Below are positions 1 to 6,575 of a stretch of DNA of 7,492 bases, in pieces. This DNA comes from CAIWXH01 sp964555675 (GTDB taxonomy: Bacteria > Chloroflexota > Chloroflexia > Chloroflexales > Chloroflexaceae): NCBI GenBank assembly GCA_964555675.1, contig CAZKTU010000288.1, forward strand, positions 1 to 7,492, written 5' to 3'. The number at the start of each line of letters is the position of its first letter. Within the stretch, counting starts at the first letter, position 1. A model generated the notes under the pieces. The model was not told where the DNA came from and made no database searches. It worked only from the letters and a program-made list of their open reading frames with translations. A program made the position numbers and the translations under genes.

Positions 1-451
1 AGCCCTGGGAGACCATGCGCCCCCCGGCCTCGCCGATCGCCGCCCCGAGGCCGATGGCCCAGGCGTGCTCAATCAGCACCAGCGCGGCCGCCGTGCCGGG
101 CGCGAGGTCGGTGACGGCGCTGCGCACCAGATCGAGGTCGAGCCCGGGGCCCTGCTCAGGGCTCAGCATCGACTCAAGGGCCGAAGACTGATCGGGGTGG
201 GCCTCGGTGGTCGCCACCAGCCCGAGCAGCGGGTCGATCAAGGCCCCGAAAGCGCTCACGCTCCCGTCGGGCAGATCGTGCTCGTGGAGCGCGTGGATGG
301 TGCCGTCGGCCTCTTTCAGCACAAACTGCAGGTCGATGACCCGGATCAGACCGTGGCCGCGCAGCTCGTCGAGCTCTCTGAGGATCTGCCCCTTGAACTG
401 GTCCACCCGGTCGAAGGCAAATGCAAGCACCTGGATTGGCCCGCTCCGCAT
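1..451 (-). CDS. DUF6325-family protein (partial, C-terminus beyond the left edge)
   Basis: The first 150 codons are visible and read without a stop to the window edge. The ATG (complement of 449-451) has a GAGGAG Shine-Dalgarno at 459-464, seven bases upstream, which fixes the start. The N-terminal half carries a strand-rich block with the pattern LIRVIDLQFVLKEADG (residues 35-50). A second block, TAAALVLIEHAWAIGL (120-135), is followed by an AGG turn. Both blocks match what I recall of the DUF6325/DUF1269-like family of small alpha/beta proteins, whose function is unknown. A glycine/alanine-rich stretch starts near residue 134. The gene lies 62 bases downstream of the LURP-one-related gene on the same strand and is probably co-transcribed with it. 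The family assignment rests on remembered motifs; the function is not known. Confidence 0.75.
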   Translation of the reverse strand, partial: MRSGPIQVLAFAFDRVDQFKGQILRELDELRGHGLIRVIDLQFVLKEADGTIHALHEHDLPDGSVSAFGALIDPLLGLVATTEAHPDQSSALESMLSPEQGPGLDLDLVRSAVTDLAPGTAAALVLIEHAWAIGLGAAIGEAGGRMVSQG

Positions 452-513
452 AGAAATACTCCTCGTTAGTGTAACAGGACGAGCAGGGGGTATGCCCTCT
501 CTAAAGCACCCGC

Positions 514-1077
514 CTAGCGCCCGCCGTGGGCCATCATATCGATCACGATCGCGACGGCCAGGATCAGCGCCTCGTTCTGGCCCGGCGCCACCTCGACGCC
601 ATACATGTCGCGCAGGCGGAACCACTTCTTCGAGACCTCGGCGACTTTGCGGTCGCCGTCGCCGATGGTGTACTCGTGGTGGAGGATGTTGCCCTGCACC
701 TCGAGGTCGGGGCCATCGCCGACCTTGACGGTCCAGCGGTCGCGCACGGGCGTGATCAGCGCCTTGCGCACCAGGGCAATCCGTCCGCCGCTCGGCCCTT
801 CGATCTCCATGGTGTCCTTCACCCGCAGCATGCGCTCTTGTACGCGGCACTGCAGCTGGCCCTGGGCGTCCTCGATCAGCAGGGTCTTGCGAATGCGCAG
901 GGCCTTGCCGTCTACCTTGAAGGCGCGCCGGCCATCGCCGTCCTCGATCCAGAAGTCGTCGCCGATGGCGACCATGCGCTGGCGCACCTTGTAGCGCACA
1001 GCGGTCCCGCCGCGACCAAACGTTTCGCGCTCTTGCTGGCGCTCCTCGCGCCGCGCCTGCTGTCGTCCGCGCATCAT
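514..1077 (-). CDS. LURP-one-related (tubby-like barrel) family protein
   Basis: This is a 187-residue protein when started at the ATG at 1077. That start has AAGGA (complement of 1084-1088) six bases upstream; an in-frame ATG at 1092 has only a weak GAGA and would add five residues. The first 20 or so residues are very basic and glutamine/arginine-rich. After them comes the typical LURP-one/YxjI beta-strand pattern: a W-IEDGDGRRAFKVDGKAL stretch, KDTMEIEG, then GN-L-HEYTIGDGDRKVAEVSKKWF and D-YGVEV-PGQNEAL. The C-terminus is a hydrophobic helix (LILAVAIVIDMM). In the tubby-like superfold the central hydrophobic helix sits inside a 12-strand barrel, and eukaryotic relatives (phospholipid scramblases, tubby) bind membranes or phosphoinositides; the bacterial members have no settled function. 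It is the middle gene of the minus-strand set, 23 bases after the receiver gene. Family is confident, role unknown. Confidence 0.85.
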   Translation of the reverse strand: MMRGRQQARREERQQERETFGRGGTAVRYKVRQRMVAIGDDFWIEDGDGRRAFKVDGKALRIRKTLLIEDAQGQLQCRVQERMLRVKDTMEIEGPSGGRIALVRKALITPVRDRWTVKVGDGPDLEVQGNILHHEYTIGDGDRKVAEVSKKWFRLRDMYGVEVAPGQNEALILAVAIVIDMMAHGGR

Positions 1078-1100
1078 AGAGCATCCTTTCATTCTCAGAA

Positions 1101-1445
1101 TCAGCTGTGGAGGGACGCGAGGAGCAGCCGGGGGGGCTGACTCTTGCTGACAAACGCATCGGCCCCCGCCGCGCGGGCCCGGGCCTCGTGGTCGATCCCG
1201 AGGCTAAGGACGATGACGCGCGGAGGCGAGGGAGCCCGGCGGGCGGCTCGCAGCACCTGTTCGGCCATCTGGCCGGGCAGCTCCCAGTCGAGCAGCACCA
1301 CGTCGGGCCTGAGGGCCAGCAGCCGCACGATCAGATCGGGCCTGTAGCCGAAGGCGCCGACGAGCTGCATACCGGGCTGCGCCTCGATGAGAAAGCAGAG
1401 GGCAGTGCGGACGTGGGTCTGGCCCTCGACGACGACGACACGCAT
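1101..1445 (-). CDS. Stand-alone response-regulator receiver domain protein
   Basis: A single 114-residue receiver (REC/CheY-like) domain with nothing after it. The start ATG has GAGAGG (complement of 1451-1456) five bases upstream. The phospho-acceptor is Asp53 in VVLLDWELPG, the switch Ser/Thr is Ser81 in RVIVLSLG, and the conserved lysine is Lys101 in DAFVSK, preceded by the usual RAAGAD helix-strand turn. The metal-binding acidic pair that is normally DD or ED after strand 1 appears here as Glu7-Gly8, so one acidic residue is missing. The sequence style is NarL-like, but the C-terminal HTH expected of that class is absent: a TGA follows at once and the LURP-one-related gene starts 23 bases later. 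The gene is divergent from the sensor kinase at 1667-5464, which makes that kinase its likely phosphodonor. Output must be by protein interaction or phosphotransfer. Confidence 0.9.
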   Translation of the reverse strand: MRVVVVEGQTHVRTALCFLIEAQPGMQLVGAFGYRPDLIVRLLALRPDVVLLDWELPGQMAEQVLRAARRAPSPPRVIVLSLGIDHEARARAAGADAFVSKSQPPRLLLASLHS

Positions 1446-1605
1446 AAGTGCCTCTCATGCGAGTTCCAGGGCTACCTGCGGGCGAGTATTGAGAACGCGA
1501 TCCACCTGCCCTCTGGTTGTACAGGATGCTCGTTCGCGACGCACGAGCTGTATGCGCGGTTTCCTGCTGACTCCCATGGACGGCCAGTCTATGAGCGGTG
1601 CGGAT

Positions 1606-1620
1606 GATAGGCGGCCTATC
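1606..1620. promoter_or_regulatory. 15-bp inverted repeat, candidate operator
   Basis: GATAGGC and GCCTATC are perfect 7-bp inverted arms around a single G. The site sits 33 bp upstream of the TATACT box and 46 bp upstream of the kinase ATG, where an activator or shared divergent regulator could bind. No DNA-binding regulator is encoded in the window, so the binder is unknown. It could also be chance. Confidence 0.4.
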
Positions 1621-1652
1621 CATATGGTCAGCGCGCCCCCGGCAGGACGACC

Positions 1653-1658
1653 TATACT
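1653..1658 (+). promoter_or_regulatory. -10-like box just upstream of the kinase start
   Basis: TATACT matches the sigma-70 -10 consensus at five of six positions. It ends eight bases before the ATG at 1667, so transcription would start at or next to the start codon, giving a leaderless or nearly leaderless message. This fits the lack of a Shine-Dalgarno before 1667. There is no convincing -35 at 16-18 bp spacing, so activator dependence or a false match are both possible. Confidence 0.35.
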
Positions 1659-1666
1659 GCCAAGTA

Positions 1667-4600
1667 ATGGACGGCTCGGCAAGTACATGCATAGACGCGC
1701 GCGCGCGCGCCCCACGCTGGGCAGCGGTCGCCATCCTGGCGCTGATGCTGCTCGCCCCGACCCGCATCGTCACCGCAGAGGGGGCGGAGCGTCCGGAGGC
1801 GGCTGCCGGGCGGCTGCATGTGCGCATGCTGAGCATCGCCGAAGGGCTGCCCCACCCGACGGTATACGCCATCGCCCGCGACCCCTTCGGCTTCCTCTGG
1901 TTCGGCACCCTCGAGGGGCTAGCGCGCTACGACGGCCACCGCTTCGTCATCTACCGCCCCGACCCGACCAACCCGAACACGCCGGTCAGCGGCCAGATCG
2001 ACACGCTCTACACCGACCGCGCGGGCACGCTCTGGATTGGCACCCTCGCCAGCGGGCTCAACCGCTTCGACCCTTATAGCGAGCAGTTCACCCTCTACCG
2101 CCACGACCCCGCCGATCCGGGCAGCCTGAGCAGCGACGCAGTGCGCGCGATCTACGAGGACGCCGCGGGAACGATCTGGGTCGGCACCCTGGGCGGCGGG
2201 CTCAACCGCTTCGACCGGGCCACGGGGCGCTTCAGCAGCTACCGCCACGACCCCGGCGATCCGTTCAGCCTGAGCGACGATCATGTCGAGGACATCCTCG
2301 ACGACGGGCGCGGCGGCCTCTGGCTGGCCACAGGGGATGGGCTGAATCATTTCGACCCGGCGACCGGGCGTTTCATCGCCCACCGTCACAACCCGGCCGA
2401 CCCCACCTCGATTGGCGGCAATACCGTCACGACGTTGCTGCGCGACAGCGCCGGGACGCTCTGGGCGGGCGTCGCCGGCGCGGGGCTCTATCGCTATGAC
2501 GAGGCCCGCAAGCAGTTCGCCGGCTACCGTAGCGACCCCGGCGACCCCAGCCGCCTGCGCAGCGACAATGTGGTGGCCCTGGCCGAGATGAACCCCGGGC
2601 AGCTCTGGGTCGGCACCTATGGCGGCGGGCTCTCGCGCCTCGACGTGGCGAGCGGCCGCTTCACCACCTTCACCAGCTTTTCCGGGGGCAACGGCGGGCT
2701 GGCGACCGAGAACATCGAGAGCCTGTTGCCGAGCAGCGACGGGCTGCTCTGGGTCGGGACAGAGGACCGCGGCGTCGCCCTCGTCGACCTGCAGCCCGGG
2801 CCCTTTACGATCTATACGGCCAGCACCAACCCGCAGGCCAGCCCTGACGCCCTCTGGCCGGGGGCGATCCGGTCGGCCATCGAAGATGAGGACGGCGCCA
2901 TCTGGCTCGGCGTGGCCGAAACCGGCCTCGCCCGCTTCGACCGGCAGCGCGGCATTGTGACCCATTATCGTCACGACGCCGATGTTCCCGGCAGCCCCGC
3001 CGGCAACCGGCCCCAGGCCTTGCTGCTCGACCGCAGCGGCCGCCTGTGGATCGGCTATCACACCGGCCTCGACCGCTTCGACCGCGCGAGCGGCCGCTTC
3101 GTCAACTACCCAGTCAACCCCAGCGACCCGCAGGCCCTCAGCCACGGCGACATCTACGACCTGTACGAGAGCCGCGACGGGGCGATCTGGATCGGCACGC
3201 GGGGCGGGGGCCTGAACCGCCTCGACCCGGCCAGCGGCCGCTTCACCCGCTACCGCCACGACCCCGACGACCCGACCAGCATCAGCTCGGACAATATCGG
3301 CGCGATCGTCGAGGATCAGCAGGGCAACCTCTGGCTCGGCCACGAGGGCGCGGGGGTGAGTCGGCTCGAGCGGGCCACCGGCCGCTTCACCAACTACCGC
3401 CACGACCCCGACGACCCGAACACACCGGGGTCGAACACGGTGCTGGGGCTCTACGCCGATCCGTGGGGGACGCTCTGGGCCGCCACCTGGAACGGCGGGC
3501 TGAATCGGATCGACCCGACGAGCGGGCGCTTCACGCGCTTCGCGATTTCCGAAGGCCTGCTGAGCGGCAAGATCAACGGGATCCTCCCCGACGACGAGGG
3601 CAACCTCTGGCTTACCTCCAACCAGGGTCTGATCCGCTTCGACCCGCGCACCGCGAAGAGCCAGGCCTACACGGCGACCTCGGCCGGCCTGCCGCTCGGG
3701 GGCTTCCCCCTGAACGGCTCGACGCGCACCCGCTCGGGCGAGCTCGTCCTCGGCGGCTTCGATAGTGTGGTCACCTTCTTCCCCGACGAAGTGCAGCCGC
3801 AGACCGAGGTGGCGCCGGTGGTGTTCACCGACGTGCAGGTCTCGAACCGGGCGGTCGCCGTCGGCCCCGCGTCGCCCCTGAACGCGACGATCAACGCCGC
3901 CGACGAGCTGAGCCTCTCGTACCGCGACCGGGTGCTGAGTCTCGAGTTCGCCGCCCTCGACTTCCGCGCCCCCGCGGCCTCGCGCTATCGATACCGGCTG
4001 CTCGGCTTCGAAACAGACTGGGTCGAGGTCGACAGCCAGCGCCGCATGGCCACCTACACCAACCTCGACCCGGGCGTCTACAGCTTCGAGCTCCAGGCCG
4101 CGAACGGCGAGGGCGTCTGGGGTTCCGCCACGCGGCAGCTGCAGATCACCATCGTCCCGCCCTGGTGGCAGACCTGGTGGTTCACGCTCCTGGCCGGCGC
4201 GATGATCCTGGCCACCGTCATCGGCGGGGTCGGCCTGCGGCTGCGCGGAGAGGAGCGCCAGCGCGGCCGGCTGGAGGCCAAGGTGGCCGCCCGCACGGCG
4301 GCTCTGGCCACGGCCAACACCAGCCTGCAGCGCCAGGTGCGGCTCGAGCGCACCCTGATCATGAGCGTCGAGCTCGACACGCTGCTCGGCAGCATCCTCG
4401 AGGAGATCGGCGAGGTGGTGCCCTTCAGCACCGGGGCCATCTTCACGGCCGAGGGCGAGCGGCTCACGCTTCGCGCGCTGCGGGGCGCGACGCGTATGCC
4501 CGGCAACACCCCCGTGCAGCTCGATCTCACCCGGCTGCCGCTGCTTGCGACCGCCCTGGCCACAGGCAAAACCCAGGTGCTCAGCAGCGCCGACGCCGGC

Positions 4601-5464
4601 AGCGCCGCCCTGGCCTATATCGGGGGCCTGTTCAGGCAGCCGGTGATTGTGCAGAGCTGGCTGGTGGCGCCGCTGCTGGTGCAAGAGCACGTGATCGGCG
4701 CGCTGGTCCTGGCGCACCCGCAACCCAACAGCTACGGCGTCGCCGAGGTCGCGCAGCTAGAGCCGTTCGTCAGCCCAGTCGCCCTGGCCCTCGAGAACGA
4801 CCGGCTGCGGCAGCGCGCCCGGCGAGCCGCCACCCTTGAGGAGCGCTCGCGCGTGGCCCGCGAGCTGCACGACGCCGTCACCCAGACACTCTTCTCGGCC
4901 AACCTGATCGCCGAGGCCCTGCCCGACGCCATGGAGCGCGACCGCGAGCGAGCAGCGCAGGGCGTCGCCGAGCTGCACCGGCTGACGGCAGGGGCCCTGG
5001 CAGAGATTCGCGCCCTGCTGTTCGAGCTGCGGCCCAAGGCCCTGACCGAGGCCTCGCTCGGCAAACTCCTGCAGCTCCTCGGCGCCTCGCTGCACAGTCG
5101 CAGCGCCATCCCGATTACAGTTACGACCGTCAACGATTGCACCCTGACGCCGGAGGTTCAGCTCGCCTGCTACCGGATCGCCCAGGAGGCGCTCAACAAT
5201 GCGGTGAAGCACGCCGGCGCCGCAAGTGTGACCGTCAGCGTCGACTGCACCCCCGACGAGGTGCTGCTGCGGGTGAGCGACGATGGCCGCGGCTTCGACC
5301 TGGCGCAAGCGCCCAGCGGCGGTCTTGGCCTGGGCATCCTGCAAGAGCGGGCGAGCGAGATCGGGGCGCGGCTCAGGATTATTAGCGCGCCCGGCGCGGG
5401 CACGACGGTCGTCCTCCACTGGCAGGCCCACGACGGCTCTGGGCAGACGCCAGCCGCCGGCTGA
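1667..5464 (+). CDS. Large propeller-sensor histidine kinase (14 Reg_prop blades, Y_Y_Y, TM, GAF, HisKA_3, HATPase)
   Basis: A 1265-residue membrane sensor kinase. Residues 18-31 form a hydrophobic signal segment, with a VTA site near residue 37. Residues 61 to about 708 hold 14 blades of about 48 residues, each with a G-LW-GT/GL-RFD core, probably two seven-bladed propellers. The Y_Y_Y domain follows (about 718-829, core RYRYRLLGFETDW), then an aromatic-flanked membrane span (837-857), a helical linker, a GAF domain (about 897-1045) and a HisKA_3 transmitter with His1068 in RELHDAVTQ. The ATPase has its N box with Asn1178 (EALNNAVKHA), G1 box DDGRGFD (1205-1211) and G2 box GGLGLGI (1218-1224), all intact. 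Known relatives sense extracytoplasmic ligands, often carbohydrates; the ligand here is unknown. I chose 1667 because it leaves a compact signal segment; the upstream GTG (1598) and ATG (1604) lack a Shine-Dalgarno. The divergent receiver is the obvious partner. Confidence 0.93.
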   Translation: MDGSASTCIDARARAPRWAAVAILALMLLAPTRIVTAEGAERPEAAAGRLHVRMLSIAEGLPHPTVYAIARDPFGFLWFGTLEGLARYDGHRFVIYRPDPTNPNTPVSGQIDTLYTDRAGTLWIGTLASGLNRFDPYSEQFTLYRHDPADPGSLSSDAVRAIYEDAAGTIWVGTLGGGLNRFDRATGRFSSYRHDPGDPFSLSDDHVEDILDDGRGGLWLATGDGLNHFDPATGRFIAHRHNPADPTSIGGNTVTTLLRDSAGTLWAGVAGAGLYRYDEARKQFAGYRSDPGDPSRLRSDNVVALAEMNPGQLWVGTYGGGLSRLDVASGRFTTFTSFSGGNGGLATENIESLLPSSDGLLWVGTEDRGVALVDLQPGPFTIYTASTNPQASPDALWPGAIRSAIEDEDGAIWLGVAETGLARFDRQRGIVTHYRHDADVPGSPAGNRPQALLLDRSGRLWIGYHTGLDRFDRASGRFVNYPVNPSDPQALSHGDIYDLYESRDGAIWIGTRGGGLNRLDPASGRFTRYRHDPDDPTSISSDNIGAIVEDQQGNLWLGHEGAGVSRLERATGRFTNYRHDPDDPNTPGSNTVLGLYADPWGTLWAATWNGGLNRIDPTSGRFTRFAISEGLLSGKINGILPDDEGNLWLTSNQGLIRFDPRTAKSQAYTATSAGLPLGGFPLNGSTRTRSGELVLGGFDSVVTFFPDEVQPQTEVAPVVFTDVQVSNRAVAVGPASPLNATINAADELSLSYRDRVLSLEFAALDFRAPAASRYRYRLLGFETDWVEVDSQRRMATYTNLDPGVYSFELQAANGEGVWGSATRQLQITIVPPWWQTWWFTLLAGAMILATVIGGVGLRLRGEERQRGRLEAKVAARTAALATANTSLQRQVRLERTLIMSVELDTLLGSILEEIGEVVPFSTGAIFTAEGERLTLRALRGATRMPGNTPVQLDLTRLPLLATALATGKTQVLSSADAGSAALAYIGGLFRQPVIVQSWLVAPLLVQEHVIGALVLAHPQPNSYGVAEVAQLEPFVSPVALALENDRLRQRARRAATLEERSRVARELHDAVTQTLFSANLIAEALPDAMERDRERAAQGVAELHRLTAGALAEIRALLFELRPKALTEASLGKLLQLLGASLHSRSAIPITVTTVNDCTLTPEVQLACYRIAQEALNNAVKHAGAASVTVSVDCTPDEVLLRVSDDGRGFDLAQAPSGGLGLGILQERASEIGARLRIISAPGAGTTVVLHWQAHDGSGQTPAAG
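1696..1710. repeat. (CG)n dinucleotide tract in the kinase signal region
   Basis: Fifteen bases of uninterrupted alternating C and G encode Ala-Arg-Ala-Arg-Ala at residues 11-15, immediately before the hydrophobic signal segment. A gain or loss of one CG unit would shift the reading frame and inactivate the kinase. Alternating CG is also the classic Z-DNA-prone sequence. Phase variation is only a possibility. Confidence 0.8.
1847..3790 (+). repeat. Tandem propeller-blade coding repeats, about 144-bp period
   Basis: Fourteen diverged units encode the propeller blades. The linker YRHDPxDP recurs almost unchanged. The DNA for it (taccgccacgacccc) starts at 2096, 2240, 3251 and 3395, and both adjacent pairs are exactly 144 bases (48 codons) apart. 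The pair at 3251 and 3395 is identical over 25 bases, and the preceding GRFT-coding bases also match. This points to relatively recent duplication or gene conversion between blades 10 and 11. Confidence 0.8.
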
Positions 5465-5477
5465 GCGCGGCGCGCTC
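5463..5477 (+). terminator. Short GC hairpin at the kinase stop, weak terminator candidate
   Basis: GAGCGC and GCGCTC form a perfect 6-bp stem with a GGC loop overlapping the TGA stop. No T-tract follows, so intrinsic termination is doubtful; it may only protect the 3' end or be chance in GC-rich DNA. Confidence 0.25.
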
Positions 5478-5531
5478 CGCTCCGCGACCCTTACGGTACA
5501 GGCGGGCCGGAATGCCATGATCCTGATGGAT

Positions 5532-5543
5532 AGGTGCGCACCT
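5532..5543. promoter_or_regulatory. 12-bp perfect palindrome, candidate operator
   Basis: AGGTGCGCACCT is its own reverse complement. It lies 37 bp upstream of the predicted -35 at 5581, a position suited to an activator. The binder is unknown, and such palindromes can occur by chance. Confidence 0.35.
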
Positions 5544-5580
5544 GCTCAGCTGGGGCACAACGAAACCGTCACAGTGCCGG

Positions 5581-5609
5581 GTGTCAGCTGATCTCGCCTG
5601 TGCTGTAAT
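5581..5609 (+). promoter_or_regulatory. Extended -10 promoter candidate for the GAP-family/DUF4345 unit
   Basis: TGTAAT (5604-5609) matches the -10 consensus at five of six positions. It is preceded by TGC, which gives the extended -10 pattern TGn. GTGTCA (5581-5586) matches the -35 at four of six positions with an ideal 17-bp spacer. Transcription would begin near 5616, leaving a leader of about 160 bases before the ATG at 5779. Confidence 0.45.
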
Positions 5610-5624
5610 GTTCGGTAGCCCTAT

Positions 5625-5674
5625 TCCCGCACTCCTGTATACCACCCCCTACCTGCCCGGTTGGGCTTGCGGGA
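5625..5674 (+). other. Nested inverted repeat in the predicted 5' leader
   Basis: TCCCGCA (5625-5631) pairs with TGCGGGA (5668-5674). Inside, GCCC (5655-5658) pairs with GGGC (5663-5666) around GGTT. It would lie at the very start of the predicted leader RNA. I recognise no known riboswitch class. Confidence 0.35.
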
Positions 5675-5689
5675 GGGTCTTCCGTGACT

Positions 5690-5706
5690 AGACAGCTCGG
5701 CTGTTT
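5690..5706 (+). other. Small hairpin in the predicted 5' leader
   Basis: ACAGC and GCTGT pair around TCG; one G-T wobble and one A-T pair extend the stem to seven pairs, and TTT occurs at its 3' edge. It could be a weak attenuator or a spacer structure. The T-run is too short and shared with the stem to call a terminator. Confidence 0.3.
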
Positions 5707-5778
5707 GTGTACTCTGTGCGCCCCAGTCCCCCAGCAGAATGGTGGGCGGACCGGGCCGATCACCCCGAGGAGAACGGT

Positions 5779-6447
5779 ATGGCCTCGTTACTCAGCGACT
5801 TGTGGCCGATCATCCTCGGCAACATCCTGTCGCCACTCTGGCTGATCATCGTCCTCTTGCTGCTCGCCAGCCCCGGTGGTTTGGCCAAGGCGGCCGCCTT
5901 CGTCCTGGGCATGACCCTGACTCGCGTGGTCCAGGGGGTGCTCTTCAGCGTCGTGTTTGCGAGCTCAGCGGAGGCAGGGAACGGCTCGACGGTGGCCGAC
6001 ACCCTGAACCTGCTGCTCGGCATTCTGCTCTTGATCGCCGCATTCAAGAAATGGCGCAAGGAAGAGGACCCCGACGAGCCGCCGCCGAAGTGGATGCAGT
6101 CGCTCGAGCAGACCACGGCCCTCAAGGCCCTGGGCCTGGGCGCCCTGGGGCTTGCGGTCGGCCCGAAGCTCTGGGCCTTCACCCTCTCGGCCCTCGCCAT
6201 CATCAACGAGGCCCAGCTCGAGCAGACCGACGCGATCATCGCCTACGCGGCCTATATCGTTCTCGCGCAGATCCTGCTCATCCTCGCCATTCTGATCTCC
6301 GCAGTGGCGCCGCAGGGATCGCGCGCCTTCCTCCAGCGGGCGATCACCTGGCTCACGACTTACAATCGGCCGATCTCTGTGACGGTCGCCCTGGTATTCG
6401 GCCTGATGTTCACGTGGGACGGGGTGAGCGGGTTGCTGAATAGCTAA
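5779..6447 (+). CDS. GAP-family (Sap/SfLAP-like) six-span membrane protein
   Basis: A 222-residue integral membrane protein. The ATG at 5779 has GAGGAG six bases upstream, which beats the in-frame upstream codon at 5707. Hydrophobic segments fall at about 8-30, 35-60, 73-88, 115-142, 151-178 and 198-219. A charged loop at 89-105 (KKWRKEEDPDEPPPKW) separates the third and fourth spans, and GPKLWAF (128-134) opens the core of the fourth. This layout and the N-terminal LWPIILGNILSPLWL resemble the family named after the mycobacterial sulfolipid-1-addressing protein, which is distantly LysE-transporter-like. The mycobacterial member takes part in moving a glycolipid to the cell surface; the substrate here is unknown. 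The DUF4345 gene follows 128 bases later on the same strand and may share its transcript. Confidence 0.8.
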   Translation: MASLLSDLWPIILGNILSPLWLIIVLLLLASPGGLAKAAAFVLGMTLTRVVQGVLFSVVFASSAEAGNGSTVADTLNLLLGILLLIAAFKKWRKEEDPDEPPPKWMQSLEQTTALKALGLGALGLAVGPKLWAFTLSALAIINEAQLEQTDAIIAYAAYIVLAQILLILAILISAVAPQGSRAFLQRAITWLTTYNRPISVTVALVFGLMFTWDGVSGLLNS

Positions 6448-6575
6448 GCGACACCGTGCTTATGGCGGCTTCGGGGCGCACCGTTGCTGCGCCCTTAGTA
6501 TTGCGCGCTGCGGGGCTCTTTCGGCAGCAGCCCCCATTGGGCCATGCAGGCCCTGAACAGAGACAGGAACCTCGT

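Larger units (their letters stand above)
1446..1666. promoter_or_regulatory. Divergent intergenic region between receiver and sensor kinase
   Basis: These 221 bases separate the minus-strand receiver set from the plus-strand kinase, so they should hold both promoters. Visible elements are the receiver Shine-Dalgarno (1451-1456), an inverted repeat (1606-1620) and a TATACT box (1653-1658). On the minus strand I see only poor -10 matches (for example AATACT, complement of 1485-1490) without a matching -35. An open kinase-frame extension from a GTG at 1598 or ATG at 1604 crosses the right end, but neither codon has a Shine-Dalgarno. Confidence 0.6.
5465..5778. other. 314-base non-coding region upstream of the GAP-family gene
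   Basis: I find no credible gene here on either strand; short open frames lack ribosome sites and family-like sequence. It holds, in order, the end of a short hairpin, a 12-bp palindrome (5532-5543), a promoter candidate (5581-5609), a nested inverted repeat (5625-5674), another hairpin (5690-5706) and the Shine-Dalgarno of the next gene. The region looks regulatory. Confidence 0.6.

Noticed and set aside
467..476. TACACT on the minus strand as a -10 box for the DUF6325 gene.
   Set aside because: Transcription would start inside the Shine-Dalgarno at 459-464, and no -35 fits; co-transcription with the upstream gene is simpler.
526..1140. A 204-codon plus-strand frame opposite the LURP-one-related gene.
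   Set aside because: The minus strand has a recognisable family with a ribosome site; the plus frame is histidine/alanine-rich without a recognisable fold.
1598..1666. Starting the kinase at the upstream GTG (1598) or ATG (1604).
   Set aside because: Neither has a Shine-Dalgarno, the extension would run across the inverted repeat and -10 box, and it would push the signal segment more than 40 residues from the N-terminus. Start mapping could still overturn this.
1387..2079. A 230-codon plus-strand frame crossing the divergent promoter and the start of the kinase gene.
   Set aside because: Its sequence is an arginine/proline-rich shadow, it overlaps the receiver gene and the kinase in another frame, and it has no ribosome site.
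1919..4723. A 934-codon open frame on the minus strand opposite the kinase gene.
   Set aside because: It mirrors the strongly G/C-biased third positions and tandem blade repeats of the kinase. Its translation is low-complexity, repeating phrases in step with the blades, and matches no family I know, while the plus strand encodes a complete multidomain kinase.
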